DNA of 64,000 nt from CAWGYT01 sp963826795 (GCA_963826795.1 CAWGYT010000007.1:225497-289496), one strand, 5' to 3'; shown: positions 43,648 to 55,500, counted from the stretch's first letter. Numbers and translations are program-made. The notes: a model not told the origin generated them from the letters alone.

Positions 43648-45659
43648 CTAATGTCGCGACTCGCTCGGAGCCTTTTGCTGAGCCGGCAATCGATCGCCAG
43701 AAGGCGCTGGCAATCGTCGCATGGAAAGATAACTCGACTGGTCGAGGTGCTGCAGCAGGATGCGCTGCACCTCTAAGACCGTCCTCGGGTGCCGGTGAAT
43801 GTTGACGTGATCCGCCTCCACGATCAATTCACTACTCGCCAGCTCTAAACGCGCACTCTCGACGGTCACGACACCGTCGCTCTGCCCCGCGACTCGCGAA
43901 AGCACGCCTGTTTCCGGAACGACGCCGATCACATTGTGATACGTGACCCAAGGCGCAACGGGAGAACGTTGCATGACGTCCAGAATTGGTGAAGTGGGGG
44001 ATAGCGAGTCGATACTTGTTCGCGCCTCCAGCATCCCTTGCTCGCGTAAGGCGGACTTCTGCGTCAACACCAGGTGCTCGCGCGTGCGCACCATCATTTC
44101 GGGCAACGTGATCAAGTGCCGCCCCAGCCACTGCGTGGCTTCATTCGAAAACGCGCTGCCGCGATAAGGCGACGCGATCGTGACAACTCGCTTGACCGCC
44201 GTGTTCGGATGAAAAAACAGCGACTCTTGCAGCAGCGATTTGGTGGCATCCGGGACGTCAAATTCGCTGAGCGGTTCGTCACTCATCAGTTGCCAAAACT
44301 CGTTACCGCTTTCAATCGTCTGCATCCGGGCGATCAAGCCGCCCATGCTGTGCCCGACGAGCACCAGCTGATCGAGATTGGGGTTGCGACGCTGCGGATC
44401 CAACGTCTCGCGCGCCTCCTTCAACTCCTTTCGCAGCTGGGTGGCCGAAAGCAGCAGCGGCTGCCCGCTGGGATACAAGTAAAACCAGAACTGATAGTGG
44501 TCGCGAATTTCCGGGACGCCACGCAGATCGTTGAACATCTCCATCCACGTGACCAGACTGGACCATAGGCCGTGGATCATCAGGACGGGAATCTTGTCGG
44601 GATTGTACGGCTCCAAGAGGTACAGCCCCTGATCTTCTTGAGACTTGGCCGGATTCAGCAGTCCGCGCGTCGCGACGTTCGCTTGCTGGAACGCCGGATC
44701 GTTCAGGCTATAGGCCAGCGGAGTCGAGAGATCCGTCTCCAGCGGCACCAGGCGTCCGTCAATCTCGACATCGGTCGAGACCATCGGGTCGTGTAGTTCC
44801 AAGACGCAAAGATGACGCACACAGCCTGTCTGGTGCGACACGGTGCACTCGGGCATCACTCGTAGAAATGCCGTCATCGGAAGACTCATCCCCGGCGCAT
44901 AATACCGTTCCGCGGGGCTGTTGCCAGGAGCCTGACTGTGCTCGGCAATCAACGGCACGCCAAGACCAAACGTGCGGTAATGATTCTTGAGGCCTTGCAG
45001 GTCGTAATCGGAAACAAATTTGAGCTCAGCAATATCGGAGGGCTGCCAAGGGCCCCGACAGACCACGTGCAACTTGTATTCCTGGGAAGGTGTGGCAACC
45101 AAGTGGACAGCGCCGGGCTTGAGCTGGCCCTGACTTTGAACAATCCGCAAGACACTCTCCAACGCCGCATTGTACAGATCCGAGGCTTGGCGGAATCGAG
45201 GGTCGTATGGGTTCCGCGTCTCGTCGAAACGGTGGCTAAGCAAGAACTTGTAGGCATTGGCGACCGAGATCGCGTACAGGTCGAGCGCGCGCCCGCGTGC
45301 TTCCCGCCCGCCGCTCGCCGCCCCGCAATGAAGGCGACTTCCGAGATCGTAAAAACGTGTTCCGGAGAGGTCCACGCCAGGTCACTCCCCAGCAACTCCG
45401 ACAATGCCTCTTCCGGACTCCGCTCGAAGGCCTTGAGGAGGTCGTAGCGACGCAGTAGCTGGACGGTCCGCGGCGTGGGCTTCGGGCCTCGCCACGAAAA
45501 CAAATCCAAATCGGTTTCCAGGGGAGTCGCCGGCTGACGACGCTCCCGAATCCACTGGCTCCCGGCACAACCGCTCAGCGCAATCAACATCGCCGCCAGC
45601 AAAAGTGCGCACGAAACCGCTCGACGCAATCGACTTGGCGGAATAAGTTGGACGGTCAT
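43648..45659 (-). CDS. Alpha/beta-hydrolase (lipase-like) lipoprotein, one frame break
   Basis: About 670 residues. The N-terminal lipoprotein signal has SCALLLAAMLIALSGC. The catalytic domain has LMIHGLWSSLVTWMEM (oxyanion region) and the nucleophile elbow VLVGHSMGGLIARM, with the His likely in ADHVNIHRHP. The first part (to FIAGRRAAGG) and the rest (from REARGRALDLYA) lie in different frames, with a break near 45305-45320 in a GC-rich run; the span fits one missing base. Other starts are at 45665 and 45689. It is likely an outer-membrane- or periplasm-anchored esterase. Confidence 0.8.
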
Positions 45660-45949
45660 GGGCATCGCTTGCCGAGTCGCCGATTTCAAACCGTAGGACC
45701 CGTGTCACCTGATCCGTCGCAGGCCGGGAATGCAGGCCGGCAGAAAGCACGACGAAAGTGGCGAGCGACAATAGATGTTGTCTGGGGGGACGTCAACGCG
45801 AATCCCCTGATTCACACGACGGCGTCACCCGAGGCCTGTCCCCTGCGCCGATTCCCGGGGGGGATGCGGCGCCGAGCAACTGCTGAGCCCCGATGTCGCC
45901 ACGCGATGGGACAGCGAACAACAAGCCCCTTGTACGTCAGGAGCTCTCC

Positions 45950-46642
45950 ATGCCACCCCGTTTTCATACCTTGCCAACGGCCACGATCCGGGCGATCGAT
46001 CGGGTGGCAATCGAGGAACTCGAACTGCCCGGGATCGTGCTGATGGAGAATGCCGGCCGGGGCATTGCCGACCTGATCGGGCAGCGTGGGAATGGGCAGC
46101 GGGTCTTGCTTGCGTGCGGACCCGGGAACAACGGGGGCGACGGCTTCGTCGCCGCCCGCCATTTGGACAATCGCGGATTCGTAGTCCATGTCTTACTGAC
46201 TTGTGAACCGGCGCGGCTTCGAGGCGATGCTTTGGCCAACTTCCGATGGCTCTCCGAGACGAACGTCGAACTTCGGTCGTGCCCCGCGAACGGGTCGGTC
46301 CCGAACGAGTTCACCGCGGACGACTGGATCGTCGATGCGCTGTTGGGAACAGGAGTCCACGGCCCTCCGCGACCTCCTCTGGGCGCCTTGATCCAGGACC
46401 TTAATCGATTACCGGGCCGCCGCCTGGCGGTCGATCTGCCTAGCGGCCTGGACGCGGACCTGGGAACGCCGTCGGCCGACACGTTCCGCGCCGAGCGGAC
46501 CGGGACGTTTGTCGCCGCCAAGCCAGGCTTGATCACCCCTCAGGCTCGACCGTTCGTCGGCGAACTGCAGATCATCGACATCGGCGTCCCACAGCAGATC
46601 CTGCGTCGCCTGGGTTGGATTCCGGACGCCAGCGAAAGCTGA
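45950..46642 (+). CDS. nnrE: NAD(P)H-hydrate epimerase
   Basis: A 230-residue YjeF_N protein. AIDRVAIEELELPGIVLMENAGRG is the N-terminal motif, then CGPGNNGGDGFVAARHL (about 63-79), DALLGTG and AVDLPSGLDAD. It repairs hydrated NAD(P)H by epimerising the R form. Many bacteria fuse it to the dehydratase NnrD; here it stands alone. AGGAG lies seven bases upstream. Confidence 0.92.
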   Translation: MPPRFHTLPTATIRAIDRVAIEELELPGIVLMENAGRGIADLIGQRGNGQRVLLACGPGNNGGDGFVAARHLDNRGFVVHVLLTCEPARLRGDALANFRWLSETNVELRSCPANGSVPNEFTADDWIVDALLGTGVHGPPRPPLGALIQDLNRLPGRRLAVDLPSGLDADLGTPSADTFRAERTGTFVAAKPGLITPQARPFVGELQIIDIGVPQQILRRLGWIPDASES

Positions 46643-46773
46643 ACCGTCACACCCCGCCGGCCCGTTTGGGAGCATGGCCGGCTTGGGCCAACGGCCAGAC
46701 TCCGCGAATCCGATCAAACCCCCGGCAAACCGGCGTGACACATCGCGCCGAAAGGCATCGCGCCAGGATGTGA

Positions 46774-47709
46774 TTACGAGTCGGGCGAGGGCGACTCGTA
46801 TTCGAAGTCCTTCCACTTCATGGCCCGTCGAAACGGTTCGATCCGCAGCAGCACCTCTCCGCGATGAAAGAGTCGGACCGTGCCGTTGGACTCGCTGACG
46901 GTAATCGCCACGGCCCGGGTCTTCTTGGTAATCGCGGCCGCGGCCCAATGACGCGCCCCGAGCCCCTTGGACATCGTGACGTTCGCGGCGGTTGCATTCA
47001 GATATCGGCAGGTTGCTTGAACGGTCCCATCGGACGAAACGATCACGGCCCCATCCAGGGGTGCAATCTCCTTGATCGCCTCGCGGACCCGGCCATCCTG
47101 GATATTTCTTTCCGAGCGGCTGTATCCCTTGACCGGGTCGAACCCCAGCGGCTCGCTGCTTTTGAGCACGTTGCGGCTGTCGCCGACGACGAAGATCGTC
47201 CCCACCGGTTTTCCTTCCCGGCCTTCTCGCCCGATCTCGACGGCCAGGTCAACGACCGTCTTGAGTGTCTCCAGCGGGACTTTGGTCTCTAGTTTGCGGA
47301 GGTCTCGCGCCGTAAGACGACCTAGGTGCTCGTCCAATCGGATGCAGCTGAGTGAATCGATTCGCCCAGCTTCGATGCCGCTATAGAGAGCCAGAACATC
47401 CGCCCCGGGCGGCAGCTTGTCATCGGCCACCGCCCCCAGCAGCGCCTGCGTAAGTTTGTCGAACACCGGTGCGTCCGGCATGCTCAGCTGCACCGTATCC
47501 AAGTGGGCCTCCTTCGCGCCGCGCAGCTGCTCGGCCGTATCGCCTGCGACCACCAGTTTGACATACGGCCCGATGTTCTTGCGAAGTTTTTCCCAGTCCA
47601 ACGGCCGTTCAATTAACAGCAACAGCGCTTCCGCTTCGACCGCTTGATAGAGTTGGGCGGCGAGCGTCACCAGGATATCGAACTGATCTGAGGATTTCCG
47701 CGCGCTCAT
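46774..47709 (-). CDS. Diadenylate cyclase (DisA_N domain)
   Basis: A 311-residue protein with a DAC domain in its C-terminal third: LDGAVIVSSDGTVQA (from about 218) and GLGARHWAAAAITKKT (about 251-266), the DGA and RHxxA motifs that make c-di-AMP from two ATP. The N-terminal 150 residues resemble a two-layer regulatory domain with no recognised name. There are no membrane helices, unlike CdaA, and no helix-hairpin-helix region, unlike DisA. The start at 47709 is preferred as the domain start; the frame is open to 47850. Confidence 0.85.
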   Translation of the reverse strand: MSARKSSDQFDILVTLAAQLYQAVEAEALLLLIERPLDWEKLRKNIGPYVKLVVAGDTAEQLRGAKEAHLDTVQLSMPDAPVFDKLTQALLGAVADDKLPPGADVLALYSGIEAGRIDSLSCIRLDEHLGRLTARDLRKLETKVPLETLKTVVDLAVEIGREGREGKPVGTIFVVGDSRNVLKSSEPLGFDPVKGYSRSERNIQDGRVREAIKEIAPLDGAVIVSSDGTVQATCRYLNATAANVTMSKGLGARHWAAAAITKKTRAVAITVSESNGTVRLFHRGEVLLRIEPFRRAMKWKDFEYESPSPDS

Positions 47710-47986
47710 ACCAACCGAGTCGGTTCCCTTTAAGTTGCGTGCGACCCGAGGGGGCGGCGATCGAACGATAGAACGGGCAACCTCGGGGCTTGAATCGTGG
47801 AATTGCTTCGGGCCGGCAGCGTCGGGTCGAAAGAAAAGACGCGGCGGCACCGCTGGCGAGAACTCCCCACAAGATCAAACCGTCGGTCGAATCGTAGACG
47901 GTTTGCCGCGAAATCGCAACCGCAGACACTTCAAAGTGCTCGCGATTCCGCGATCACGTCGCACCCCAGAACGCCGCGATCGCGAT

Positions 47987-49530
47987 TCACTGGGGCAAAC
48001 TCGCTCCGGGGCGAGTCGCAACAGGTTCGACCTGTGGCGGCGTCGATTGGAAGACCCGCTCATGGTAAAGACGCAACGCGCGCATGGCATGGCCCTTCGG
48101 CCCGACTTCCCAATCCCGATGTCGCTGCTGAATCAACGTCTGAGCAAGAAAACTGACCGAGCGAGCGATCCGTGGATCGTAAAGCGACTCTTTCGGCAGT
48201 GAGAAGACCAGCCATTCGAGCATGTGCCCGGTCGTCTGGATTTGCCGATCCACGTCCGCCCGATGCGCTTTCCGGCGAAACCATTCGCTGCTGAACGTTC
48301 CGTCGGAATTCTGGAGCGTCATCGTATACCGGTGATAATCGCTTTCGTATTTCGCTGCCCGTTGCCAAGTCCCATCCATTGCGGCCTGCTCTTGGCGACG
48401 TTTGGCCAAAGCATAGCTGATGCCCATCAGCCGATGCGTCCCTCCGCAGGCGGCTCCGTTGACCGGTTGAGACATTTCGACGCCCAGGATGCGCGGAACG
48501 CTCCAAGCGTCCCCGCGTTCGTTCGTCCAAGTCGCCTCGGTGTCAAGATAGTGGACCATTCCAATCAGCTTGAACGTCAGCTCCGTTCTCAGATCGCAGG
48601 TCAGCTGCTCTTCACGGATCAAATCGTAAACGTCGAACTCACGTTCGTTCACTCGAATCCTCAGCTCCGGATCGACGTTGCACTGAGCCAGCATCGCGAG
48701 GAACTGAGCCGGATGGCCCTGGTATCCTGGTCCTTCTCGCCCCCGAAGTCGGTCACCGTCCAGATAGAAAAGTCGACGCCCACCGCAGGACTGATTCTGG
48801 GCAACCCACTGGATTGCATTGGTCCGCTGTCCGCGCGGCCCACCGACGAGAATCTCGGTGCCCTCACCCCCTCCCAAAAATGCGTGCATCATTGACCAGC
48901 AGCTATCCTGGGCGGTGTTGAGCCGCTGCCCGGCGTGGATCTGGAGACTCTGTTCAATCGGACGCTGCAAGGCCGCGATGTACGGCGGCAGTGGAGTGAC
49001 CGTCGGCTGAGCAGCTCCGAGCGGCTCCGGCGAACCGTCCGCGACCGCAGCGTCATCCCCGACTGCGTCGCCCCCGACTGAGTCGCCCCCTACTGCGTCG
49101 CCCGCTGCCTGAGGTGGCACCGTTTCCGCCGCCACTTGCGCTGCCCGCGTGTCCTCCACCAACCCCTCGGCGGACGGCGCCAAAGTCGGGGGCTTCCGTG
49201 CGACCTCGGCTTCCGACGTGTGAGTCACCTCGGCCGGCACCGCATCACCCAAAAGCGGCCTCACCTCCGGAAAAACGTCCTCGATCCGCTCGCGCCGTGC
49301 CATCCGCGGTCCTACCAAAGGAAGCGTCATGTCACGCTCTCCGAATTGGGCCGGCTGCGGCGCAATCGGAATCTTGTCGTCCATCGCCGCGATTGGAAGC
49401 AGATCCGTGCCGGCAGGGGAGGCTCGTTACTGCGTCCCGAGGTGGCCGCGACAATTGCGGCCAGCGAAGTAGTCAAGAAGGCGAGTTGAAAGCATCGGGG
49501 AAGCGTCTGAAGCATTTTTCTTCGTGGCAT
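47987..49530 (-). CDS. Conserved planctomycete exported protein of unknown function, one frame break
   Basis: A signal peptide (MLQTLPRCFQLAFLTTSLAA) starts at 49530 or 49515. The main frame from TDLLPIAAMDDKIPIAPQP follows in another frame, the break lying near 49400-49415, and one added base joins them. A Gly/Asp/Ala repeat (AVGGDSVGGDAVGDD) precedes a conserved region starting near QIHAGQRLNTAQDSCWSMMHAFLGGG. The conserved part contains HYLDTEATWTNERG and HRLMGISYALAKRR. I recall many planctomycete paralogues but know no function; database names for them are not reliable. GGTGAA lies before 49530. Confidence 0.7.
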
Positions 49531-50063
49531 CGATCTTCACCAAATTTCGTCGGGGAGGACGAAACGATTCGAGGTTGTCAATGAGGCGGAACGACACATG
49601 CTGGAGTGATATCGGAACGAATAAATTTGGCCGTTGATCCCCTTCGGCGCAATCCCGCTTGCGAATCGTTGCTGCGATTAGGTCTAGTCAGGTTGTTCGT
49701 TCTGAAGTGCCATCGTAGCAAGCGTACCCGGAAAACTCTGCCCAGAGCCGGCATCCTCGTGCCAAGACTTTCGACCCGCGGCCAAGTCGACGCTGCACGC
49801 GGAGGGCGAACTTCGAAACGATCGAAATCGAACAGGCGTCGGAGTGAGGAACTTGAGAGGCCCCCCGGACCAACCCATGATCGGTCCTCCGACCCCGACG
49901 CACCACGCAGTCTCGGGAAACCCGGGGCCAGGATGCGGGATGTCGCAGCGGCGTGCGAGCGGGCAAGTCGCCGCTTCACAGCATGGCCCCGCGGGCAACA
50001 CGGGGGACGAGAGAGGCCGTCCTTTGGAGGCCCTGGCGGTGGGCCTCACCGAAGAAATTACGC
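49531..50063. other. 533-bp gene-free stretch
   Basis: No convincing coding sequence, RNA or repeat. The several open frames on both strands are overlapping and low in quality. Expected to hold the promoter of the exported protein ending at 47987. Confidence 0.45.
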
Positions 50064-50798
50064 CTATTGGCGCACCGCGTCGGTCGGCCGTTCCGCGAAA
50101 ATCGCGGCCGGATTCTGCGCCACTTCCTTCCACTGGCGCACATCGGGACCAAGATCCTTGCCCGTGACTTTCTCCAGCGACTGCATCGCGACGTACTGCA
50201 CCGCGGGGTCGCGGTCGTCCAGAGCAACCCCCAACGCTTGAACGGCGCGTGGGTCACGGTAGCGAGCCAACCCTTTGACCGCCGCCAGCTTTACATCCGG
50301 ATCCTGATCGTTTTGAACCGCACCCGCCAGCAACCCCATCGCGTCGGCCGAATTGATCTTTGCGAGTGATCGACATGCCTCAACACGCACGTCTCCATCG
50401 GGGTCCTGCAGTGCGGTCTGCAATCCGCCGACTCCGGCCGCTGACTCAATTCGACCCAACGCCTTCAGAATAGCCATCTTAACAATTTTCGGCTGGCCGT
50501 CCTGGAGCTCGGTCGACATCGAACGCGCCAAGCGTGCGCGTTCCGCGTCGTCGAGTTCCGACGATCGTTCAACCAGACTTTCCAAATAGCGCACGCGACC
50601 GGCCGCCGTGGTCGACGAATCCTCGTCGAATTGGACTTCCTGCGAATTCCAGCCCCAGACGCGAGTCAAGCCCTGACGGGTCTGGGCACACCCCAACAAG
50701 CCCATCAGTGGGGTCGCGGCGAGCAATAAGCCCCACGCTGCGAGGTACTTTCCGTGGAAGAACTGCCGGTCCAACGCCTTCGCGTGCAACCTCGACAT
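50064..50798 (-). CDS. HEAT-repeat lipoprotein
   Basis: A 244-residue lipoprotein with lipobox GLLGC (Cys37) after an unusually long N-region. The mature part has several HEAT-like repeats, e.g. VKMAILKALGRIESAAGVGGLQTAL, DVRVEACRSLAKINSADAMGLL and DPDVKLAAVKGLARYRDPRAVQAL. Such repeats mediate protein-protein contacts in the envelope. The role is unknown. Confidence 0.78.
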   Translation of the reverse strand: MSRLHAKALDRQFFHGKYLAAWGLLLAATPLMGLLGCAQTRQGLTRVWGWNSQEVQFDEDSSTTAAGRVRYLESLVERSSELDDAERARLARSMSTELQDGQPKIVKMAILKALGRIESAAGVGGLQTALQDPDGDVRVEACRSLAKINSADAMGLLAGAVQNDQDPDVKLAAVKGLARYRDPRAVQALGVALDDRDPAVQYVAMQSLEKVTGKDLGPDVRQWKEVAQNPAAIFAERPTDAVRQ

Positions 50799-50927
50799 AG
50801 ACTCCCTTCTTTCTCAAATGAGAACCACAATTCCGGATGCCGAACGGGCTGCGGACTCTAGCAAACGTTGCTCGGTCGGAATAGAGCAATCAATCCAGAG
50901 CACCGGGGTTGTCACTGCTGGTGCTAG

Positions 50928-51209
50928 TTAGTGAACTTCGCGGCCTAGATCGGCCAGGTTGGGAGGCGTCTCGACGATCCAGTTGAGCCCAAGCGAGCGG
51001 CTGCCCGGCGCGGCCGGAGGCTGGCCGTCCGACTCCACGTCGATTTCAAACGACCGGAGCACCGGCTCCAGCTCGCCCCGAATGACACGAACCGCGTCCG
51101 GAGCCACGATGCCAAGCGTCACGCGACTTCCGCTGACCCGATTGACCGTGATTCGAATGTTGTCGCCAATGACCAATTCTTGACCCACTTTGCGGCTGAG
51201 TACCAACAT
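50928..51209 (-). CDS. csrA: CsrA carbon-storage regulator, second paralogue
   Basis: A 93-residue protein: CsrA domain MLVLSRKVGQELVIGDNIRITV and VTLGIVAPDAVRVIRGEL, then a 40-residue extension (SFEIDVESDGQPPAAPGSRS...). AGAGGAG lies seven bases before the ATG at 51209, so the adjacent ATG at 51212 is less likely. It differs from the csrA at 43210 in the extension and in VIRGEL versus VLRAEL. Confidence 0.88.
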   Translation of the reverse strand: MLVLSRKVGQELVIGDNIRITVNRVSGSRVTLGIVAPDAVRVIRGELEPVLRSFEIDVESDGQPPAAPGSRSLGLNWIVETPPNLADLGREVH

Positions 51210-51567
51210 CATGAAGCTCCTCTTCCCTGAATCGCATGCGCCGCGAAACCAAGACGTGACCTGAACCCACCAAACAAACAAACAAACCGCTCAAGACCGT
51301 GACCGGCTGCCGAGTCTGACAAAACGTGCCTCTCGGCGATGCTTTCGTTATCGCAAACCCGATGCCACGTCTGGTCACTCTTGAGCCAGAATTCAAAATG
51401 CCTGAATTTTCCGCAAAAAGAGCCCCTCTCCCGAGACGCTAGCAAGCATTCCTAGCGGCAGGCGATGGCGTGACTGCGGCAGAAAACTGCACGGCGGTCT
51501 CGGATTGAGATGAAATCTCTGACAAAATAGTCCAAGTCCACACGCGTGAAACTCGAGGACCCTGCAC
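51210..51567. other. 358-bp divergent region between csrA and the TPR gene
   Basis: No gene. A near-palindrome of short tracts (AACAAACAAACAAACC at about 51277-51292) is seen in the csrA leader. Confidence 0.4.
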
Positions 51568-52392
51568 ATGCCGAATCCAATCCAACGACACCTCCGACGC
51601 GCGGGGCGGCGGCTCGCGATTCACCTCCCAGGGTCGGCCCGACGCTCGTTCCTGATTCTCGGCGTCCTCACCGCGTTGGGTTTCCCGAAGACGGTTGGAG
51701 CCGTTGATCCCGCGGACCTTGCGTCGCAGTACGCGGCCGCCGAGCGGGCGGCCGCCGCGGGACGGAGTGCCGAGTCCGTCGCCTTGACGACTTCTCTGTT
51801 GGCCACCGATCCCGAATTCGCCGCAGCCTACTACCTGCGGGGACGGGAGCAATTTCGATTGGGGCAATTTGCGGCGTCCCTGGCGGATTTCGACGCCTAC
51901 CTCGCGCGGGTCCCCGAACGCCGATCCAGCCTCTGGGAGCGGGGCATTACCTGTTACTACGCGGAGCAATATCAGGCCGGCGCCGACCAGTTCTTGGCCT
52001 ACCAAACGTTCGACAATCGCGATGTCGAAAACGCGGTGTGGCACGTTCTCTGCCTGAGCCGAATTCGAGGCTGGCGAGCAGCCCAGCGGGCCTTGATGCC
52101 GGTCAAGCACGATGCGAGGGTCCCGATGATGACCCTCTATGACCTATTTCGTGGGCAGGCGTCGCCGGAGGACGTCCTGAAAGCCGCCGAGCAGCCCGCC
52201 TCGACCGAAGCTCACCAAAATCGTCAACGGTTCTACGCCCACCTCTACCTGGGGCTTTACTTCGAGGCCAACCAGCGCCCGGACTTGGCTCGGCAGCATC
52301 TCACCCAAGCGGCCCACGACCATCGCATCGACCACTACATGTGGGATGTCGCCAACGTGCATGCCAAACGGTTGACTCGGCCCACACCGTGA
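51568..52392 (+). CDS. Exported TPR-repeat protein
   Basis: A 274-residue protein. A basic N-region and hydrophobic stretch (SFLILGVLTALGFPKTVGAVD) form a signal. Two or more tetratricopeptide repeats follow (AESVALTTSLLATDPEFAAAYYLRGREQF; FAASLADFDAYLARVPERRSSLWERGI; ARQHLTQAAHDHRIDHYMWD). Probably periplasmic scaffold. It is followed by a TATAAT-type promoter and the PSCyt gene. Confidence 0.82.
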   Translation: MPNPIQRHLRRAGRRLAIHLPGSARRSFLILGVLTALGFPKTVGAVDPADLASQYAAAERAAAAGRSAESVALTTSLLATDPEFAAAYYLRGREQFRLGQFAASLADFDAYLARVPERRSSLWERGITCYYAEQYQAGADQFLAYQTFDNRDVENAVWHVLCLSRIRGWRAAQRALMPVKHDARVPMMTLYDLFRGQASPEDVLKAAEQPASTEAHQNRQRFYAHLYLGLYFEANQRPDLARQHLTQAAHDHRIDHYMWDVANVHAKRLTRPTP

Positions 52393-52435
52393 GACGCCAG
52401 CGATCTCGGGCCAGCCATTACGGGTTCAACCATGC

Positions 52436-52441
52436 TATAAT
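52436..52441 (+). promoter_or_regulatory. Extended -10 promoter (TGCTATAAT) before the PSCyt gene
   Basis: A perfect TATAAT with TG one base before it. The -35 region is not obvious, as is usual for extended -10 promoters. Confidence 0.55.
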
Positions 52442-52506
52442 CGCGGTTCCGGCATCCTCTCCCCTTCGAAGCTTTCCCACCGACGCCGTGCGACTGGGAG
52501 TCCTCC

Positions 52507-55500
52507 ATGCAACCTGTCATCGTATCGACCGAATCGCAACGCGGACGGCGGCCGGGCGGACGATTGGGCGTCGCCCTTTGCGCCGGCGTCACCGCGTGGC
52601 TCGTAACGTTCGGATCAACCCCCGTATCGCGAGCTCAATCTGCTGACGAGCAAGAGGCGCGGGTCGTAACGGACGCCATCGAGGGACGGGCCAGGCGGGA
52701 GTTTTTCGAACAGAAGGTTCGTCCACTGTTGGCGGAGCATTGCTATCAATGCCACAGCCGGGACGCAGAAAAGTTGCGTGCCGGACTGTATCTGGACAGT
52801 CGAGCCGGCGTGCTCGCCGGAGGCGACTCGGGGCCCGCCATGGTGCCGGGCGACGCCGACTCGAGCCTGTTGATTTCGGCTGTCCGCTATGAGTCGTTCG
52901 AAATGCCCCCTGGCGGCAAGCTAAATGACGAACAGTTGGAGGTCCTTCAGCGGTGGGTGAATCAGGGTGGCTGGTGGCCCGACGAGGAAGCCGACGCGAA
53001 TCCCAACGCCGAGAGCGGCTTCGATTGGAAGGGCGCAAGGCGTCGCACTGGGCGTGGCAACCGATCCAATCGTCGTCTCCCCCTCAGGTCCAGAATACGT
53101 CCTGGCCTCTCAACGCGATTGACAACTTCATCCTCGACGGCTTGGAGTCACGCGGCTTGACGCCCGCCTCACCGGCGGACCCGGCTCGCTTGATACGGCG
53201 ACTTCATTTTGATCTGATCGGACTTCCGCCGACCGGGGCAGAGGTCACGGCGTTTATCGAAGATCCGTCTCCCAACGCGTATGCAAGCCGAGTCGAACGA
53301 CTGCTGGATTCGCCGCATTTTGGCGAAAAATGGGCACGACACTGGATGGATTTGGTGCGATACGCGGAAACGTGCGGGCACGAATTCGATTACCCACTCG
53401 AATATGCAACTCAGTACCGAGACTACGTGATTCGCGCCTTCAATGCCGACGTCCCGTTCGATCAATTTGTCCGAGAGCACGTCGCCGGGGATCTCTTGCC
53501 GGAGCCGCGTCGACATCCGACGGAGGATTACAACGAATCGATCCTGGGAACGGGATTTTGGTTTCTGGGCGAAGCGGTCCATGCCCCGACCGACGTGCGT
53601 GGGGACGAGGCAGCGCGAATTGACAATCAGATCGACGTGTTCGGCAAGACGTTTTTGGGTCTGACGCTGGCCTGTGCCCGATGCCACGATCACAAATTCG
53701 ATCCCATTCCCACGTCGGACTATTACGCGCTGGCCGGCTATCTTCAGAGCAGCCGGCGTCAGGATGCGTTGCTCGACCCACACCGCCGAATCGACTCCGC
53801 CATGAAGCGGCTCGCTGAACTGCAGTCGCAGGCGGCGGCGTTGTTGCGAGCCAGCTCGAGGTCGGCGTCTGCGACGATCGAGATCTCGGCCTCGGACCTG
53901 CTCGGGACGGCGTCACGTTTCGCCGCCGAGCGGACCGGAGACGGCGGTGAAACGCAACGCGACTTGACCCGCAACTCCGCTCGATGGTTGGCGGCTCTCC
54001 AGGACCCGGCACTCCAATCACCGGAGCATCCGTTGTACGTCTGGTGGCGACTCGCGGGTGAAGTGCCCGAAGGGTTTGCGGCCCAGCGAGACCAATTGGC
54101 CGAGGAGCTTGACGGACTGCAGCAGCAAGCGGTGACGCATGACCCGACGGCCGTTGTCTTCGCCGATTTCCACGCCGCCAATTGGTCCGATTGGTTCGTG
54201 ACGGGGACGGCCTTCGGGACGGCTCCGGTTCGGCCTTGGCAAGTGAACGGGGCGACGTCCGAGCCGCGCTGGGCGCTGCCCGATACGGCGGACAGTGGGC
54301 ATCTCAGCCCGCGACTTTACGGCGTGCTTCGATCGCCGACCTTTACGCTGGATCAGGGGCAGATCCACTATCGACTCAAGGCCCGTGGCGTGCAGATTCG
54401 GCTGATCGTCGACGGCTATGTGATGGACCGATTCAGCTCGCTCCTGTTCGCCGACAACACCCTCCAGAATGTCGACACGCAAGGCGTGTTCCAATGGGTC
54501 AGTCAGCGGCGCGACTTGGAGCATTATCTTGGCCATCGTGCCCACCTGGAAATCATCGATCACGGCGAGGGCTTCGCGGCGGTCGACGAAATCCGTTTCT
54601 CGAATCAAGGACCGCCTCCCCCTGCTCCGCACGAACTCGGCCGACAGCTCGTTCACGATTCCACGATTCAAACGATTCCGCAATTGGCCGAGGCGTACGC
54701 GAAGCGACTTCGACACGCCGTGGCCGCCATGGGCGACACGGCGGCCGATCGAACGGATGTCGAGCTGGTCAATTGGCTGCTGGAGTGGCGGCTGATCGAA
54801 CCGCCCGAGGATCCATGGCGCGAGTTGCAGCAGGTGATCCAGGACCACACGGCCGCGATCCCGGCCCCGCGGATCGCGATGGCGATGACCGATGGCACTG
54901 GCGAAGACGAGCGGATCCACATTCGCGGGAACCACCGTAACCTCGGGCCCGTCGTACCTCGTCGAATGTTGCTGGCCATCGCGGGTGAGGAACAGCCGCC
55001 GATCCGGCACGGGTCCGGGCGACTTTCGCTGGCCGATGCCGTTATCGACTCGCAAAATCCGCTGACGGCCCGAGTCATCGTGAATCGTCTTTGGCATCAG
55101 CTTTTCGGCGCGGTCTCGTGGCAACCGTCGACGACTTTGGCGTGATGGGCGAAGCCCCCTCGCACCCGAACCTTTTGGACTGGCTGGCCGAGGACCTGCG
55201 GCGGCACCAATGGTCGCTAAAGCGCTCGATTCGCCAAATGGTGATGTCGCGCACCTACCGCATGGCGAGCGAGGCCGCCGACGCGCGGGCCGAAGTGCTC
55301 GACCCCGCCAACACCTTGTGGCATCGAGCTCGAGTCCGTCGATTGACCGCCGAAGGGATTCGGGATGCGATGCTGGCGATCTCGGGGCGACTGGACCCCA
55401 CGATGTACGGGCCCAGCGTCCCGGTCCACCTGACCCCGTTTATGACCGGGCGGGGTCGCCCTGCGAGTGGCCCACTGGACGGCGCGGGGAGGCGCAGTAT

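Noticed and set aside
54018..55124. 368-codon open frame on the minus strand inside the PSCyt gene
   Set aside because: Shadow of the three-part PSCyt/DUF1549/DUF1553 protein, which has clear conserved motifs on the + strand.
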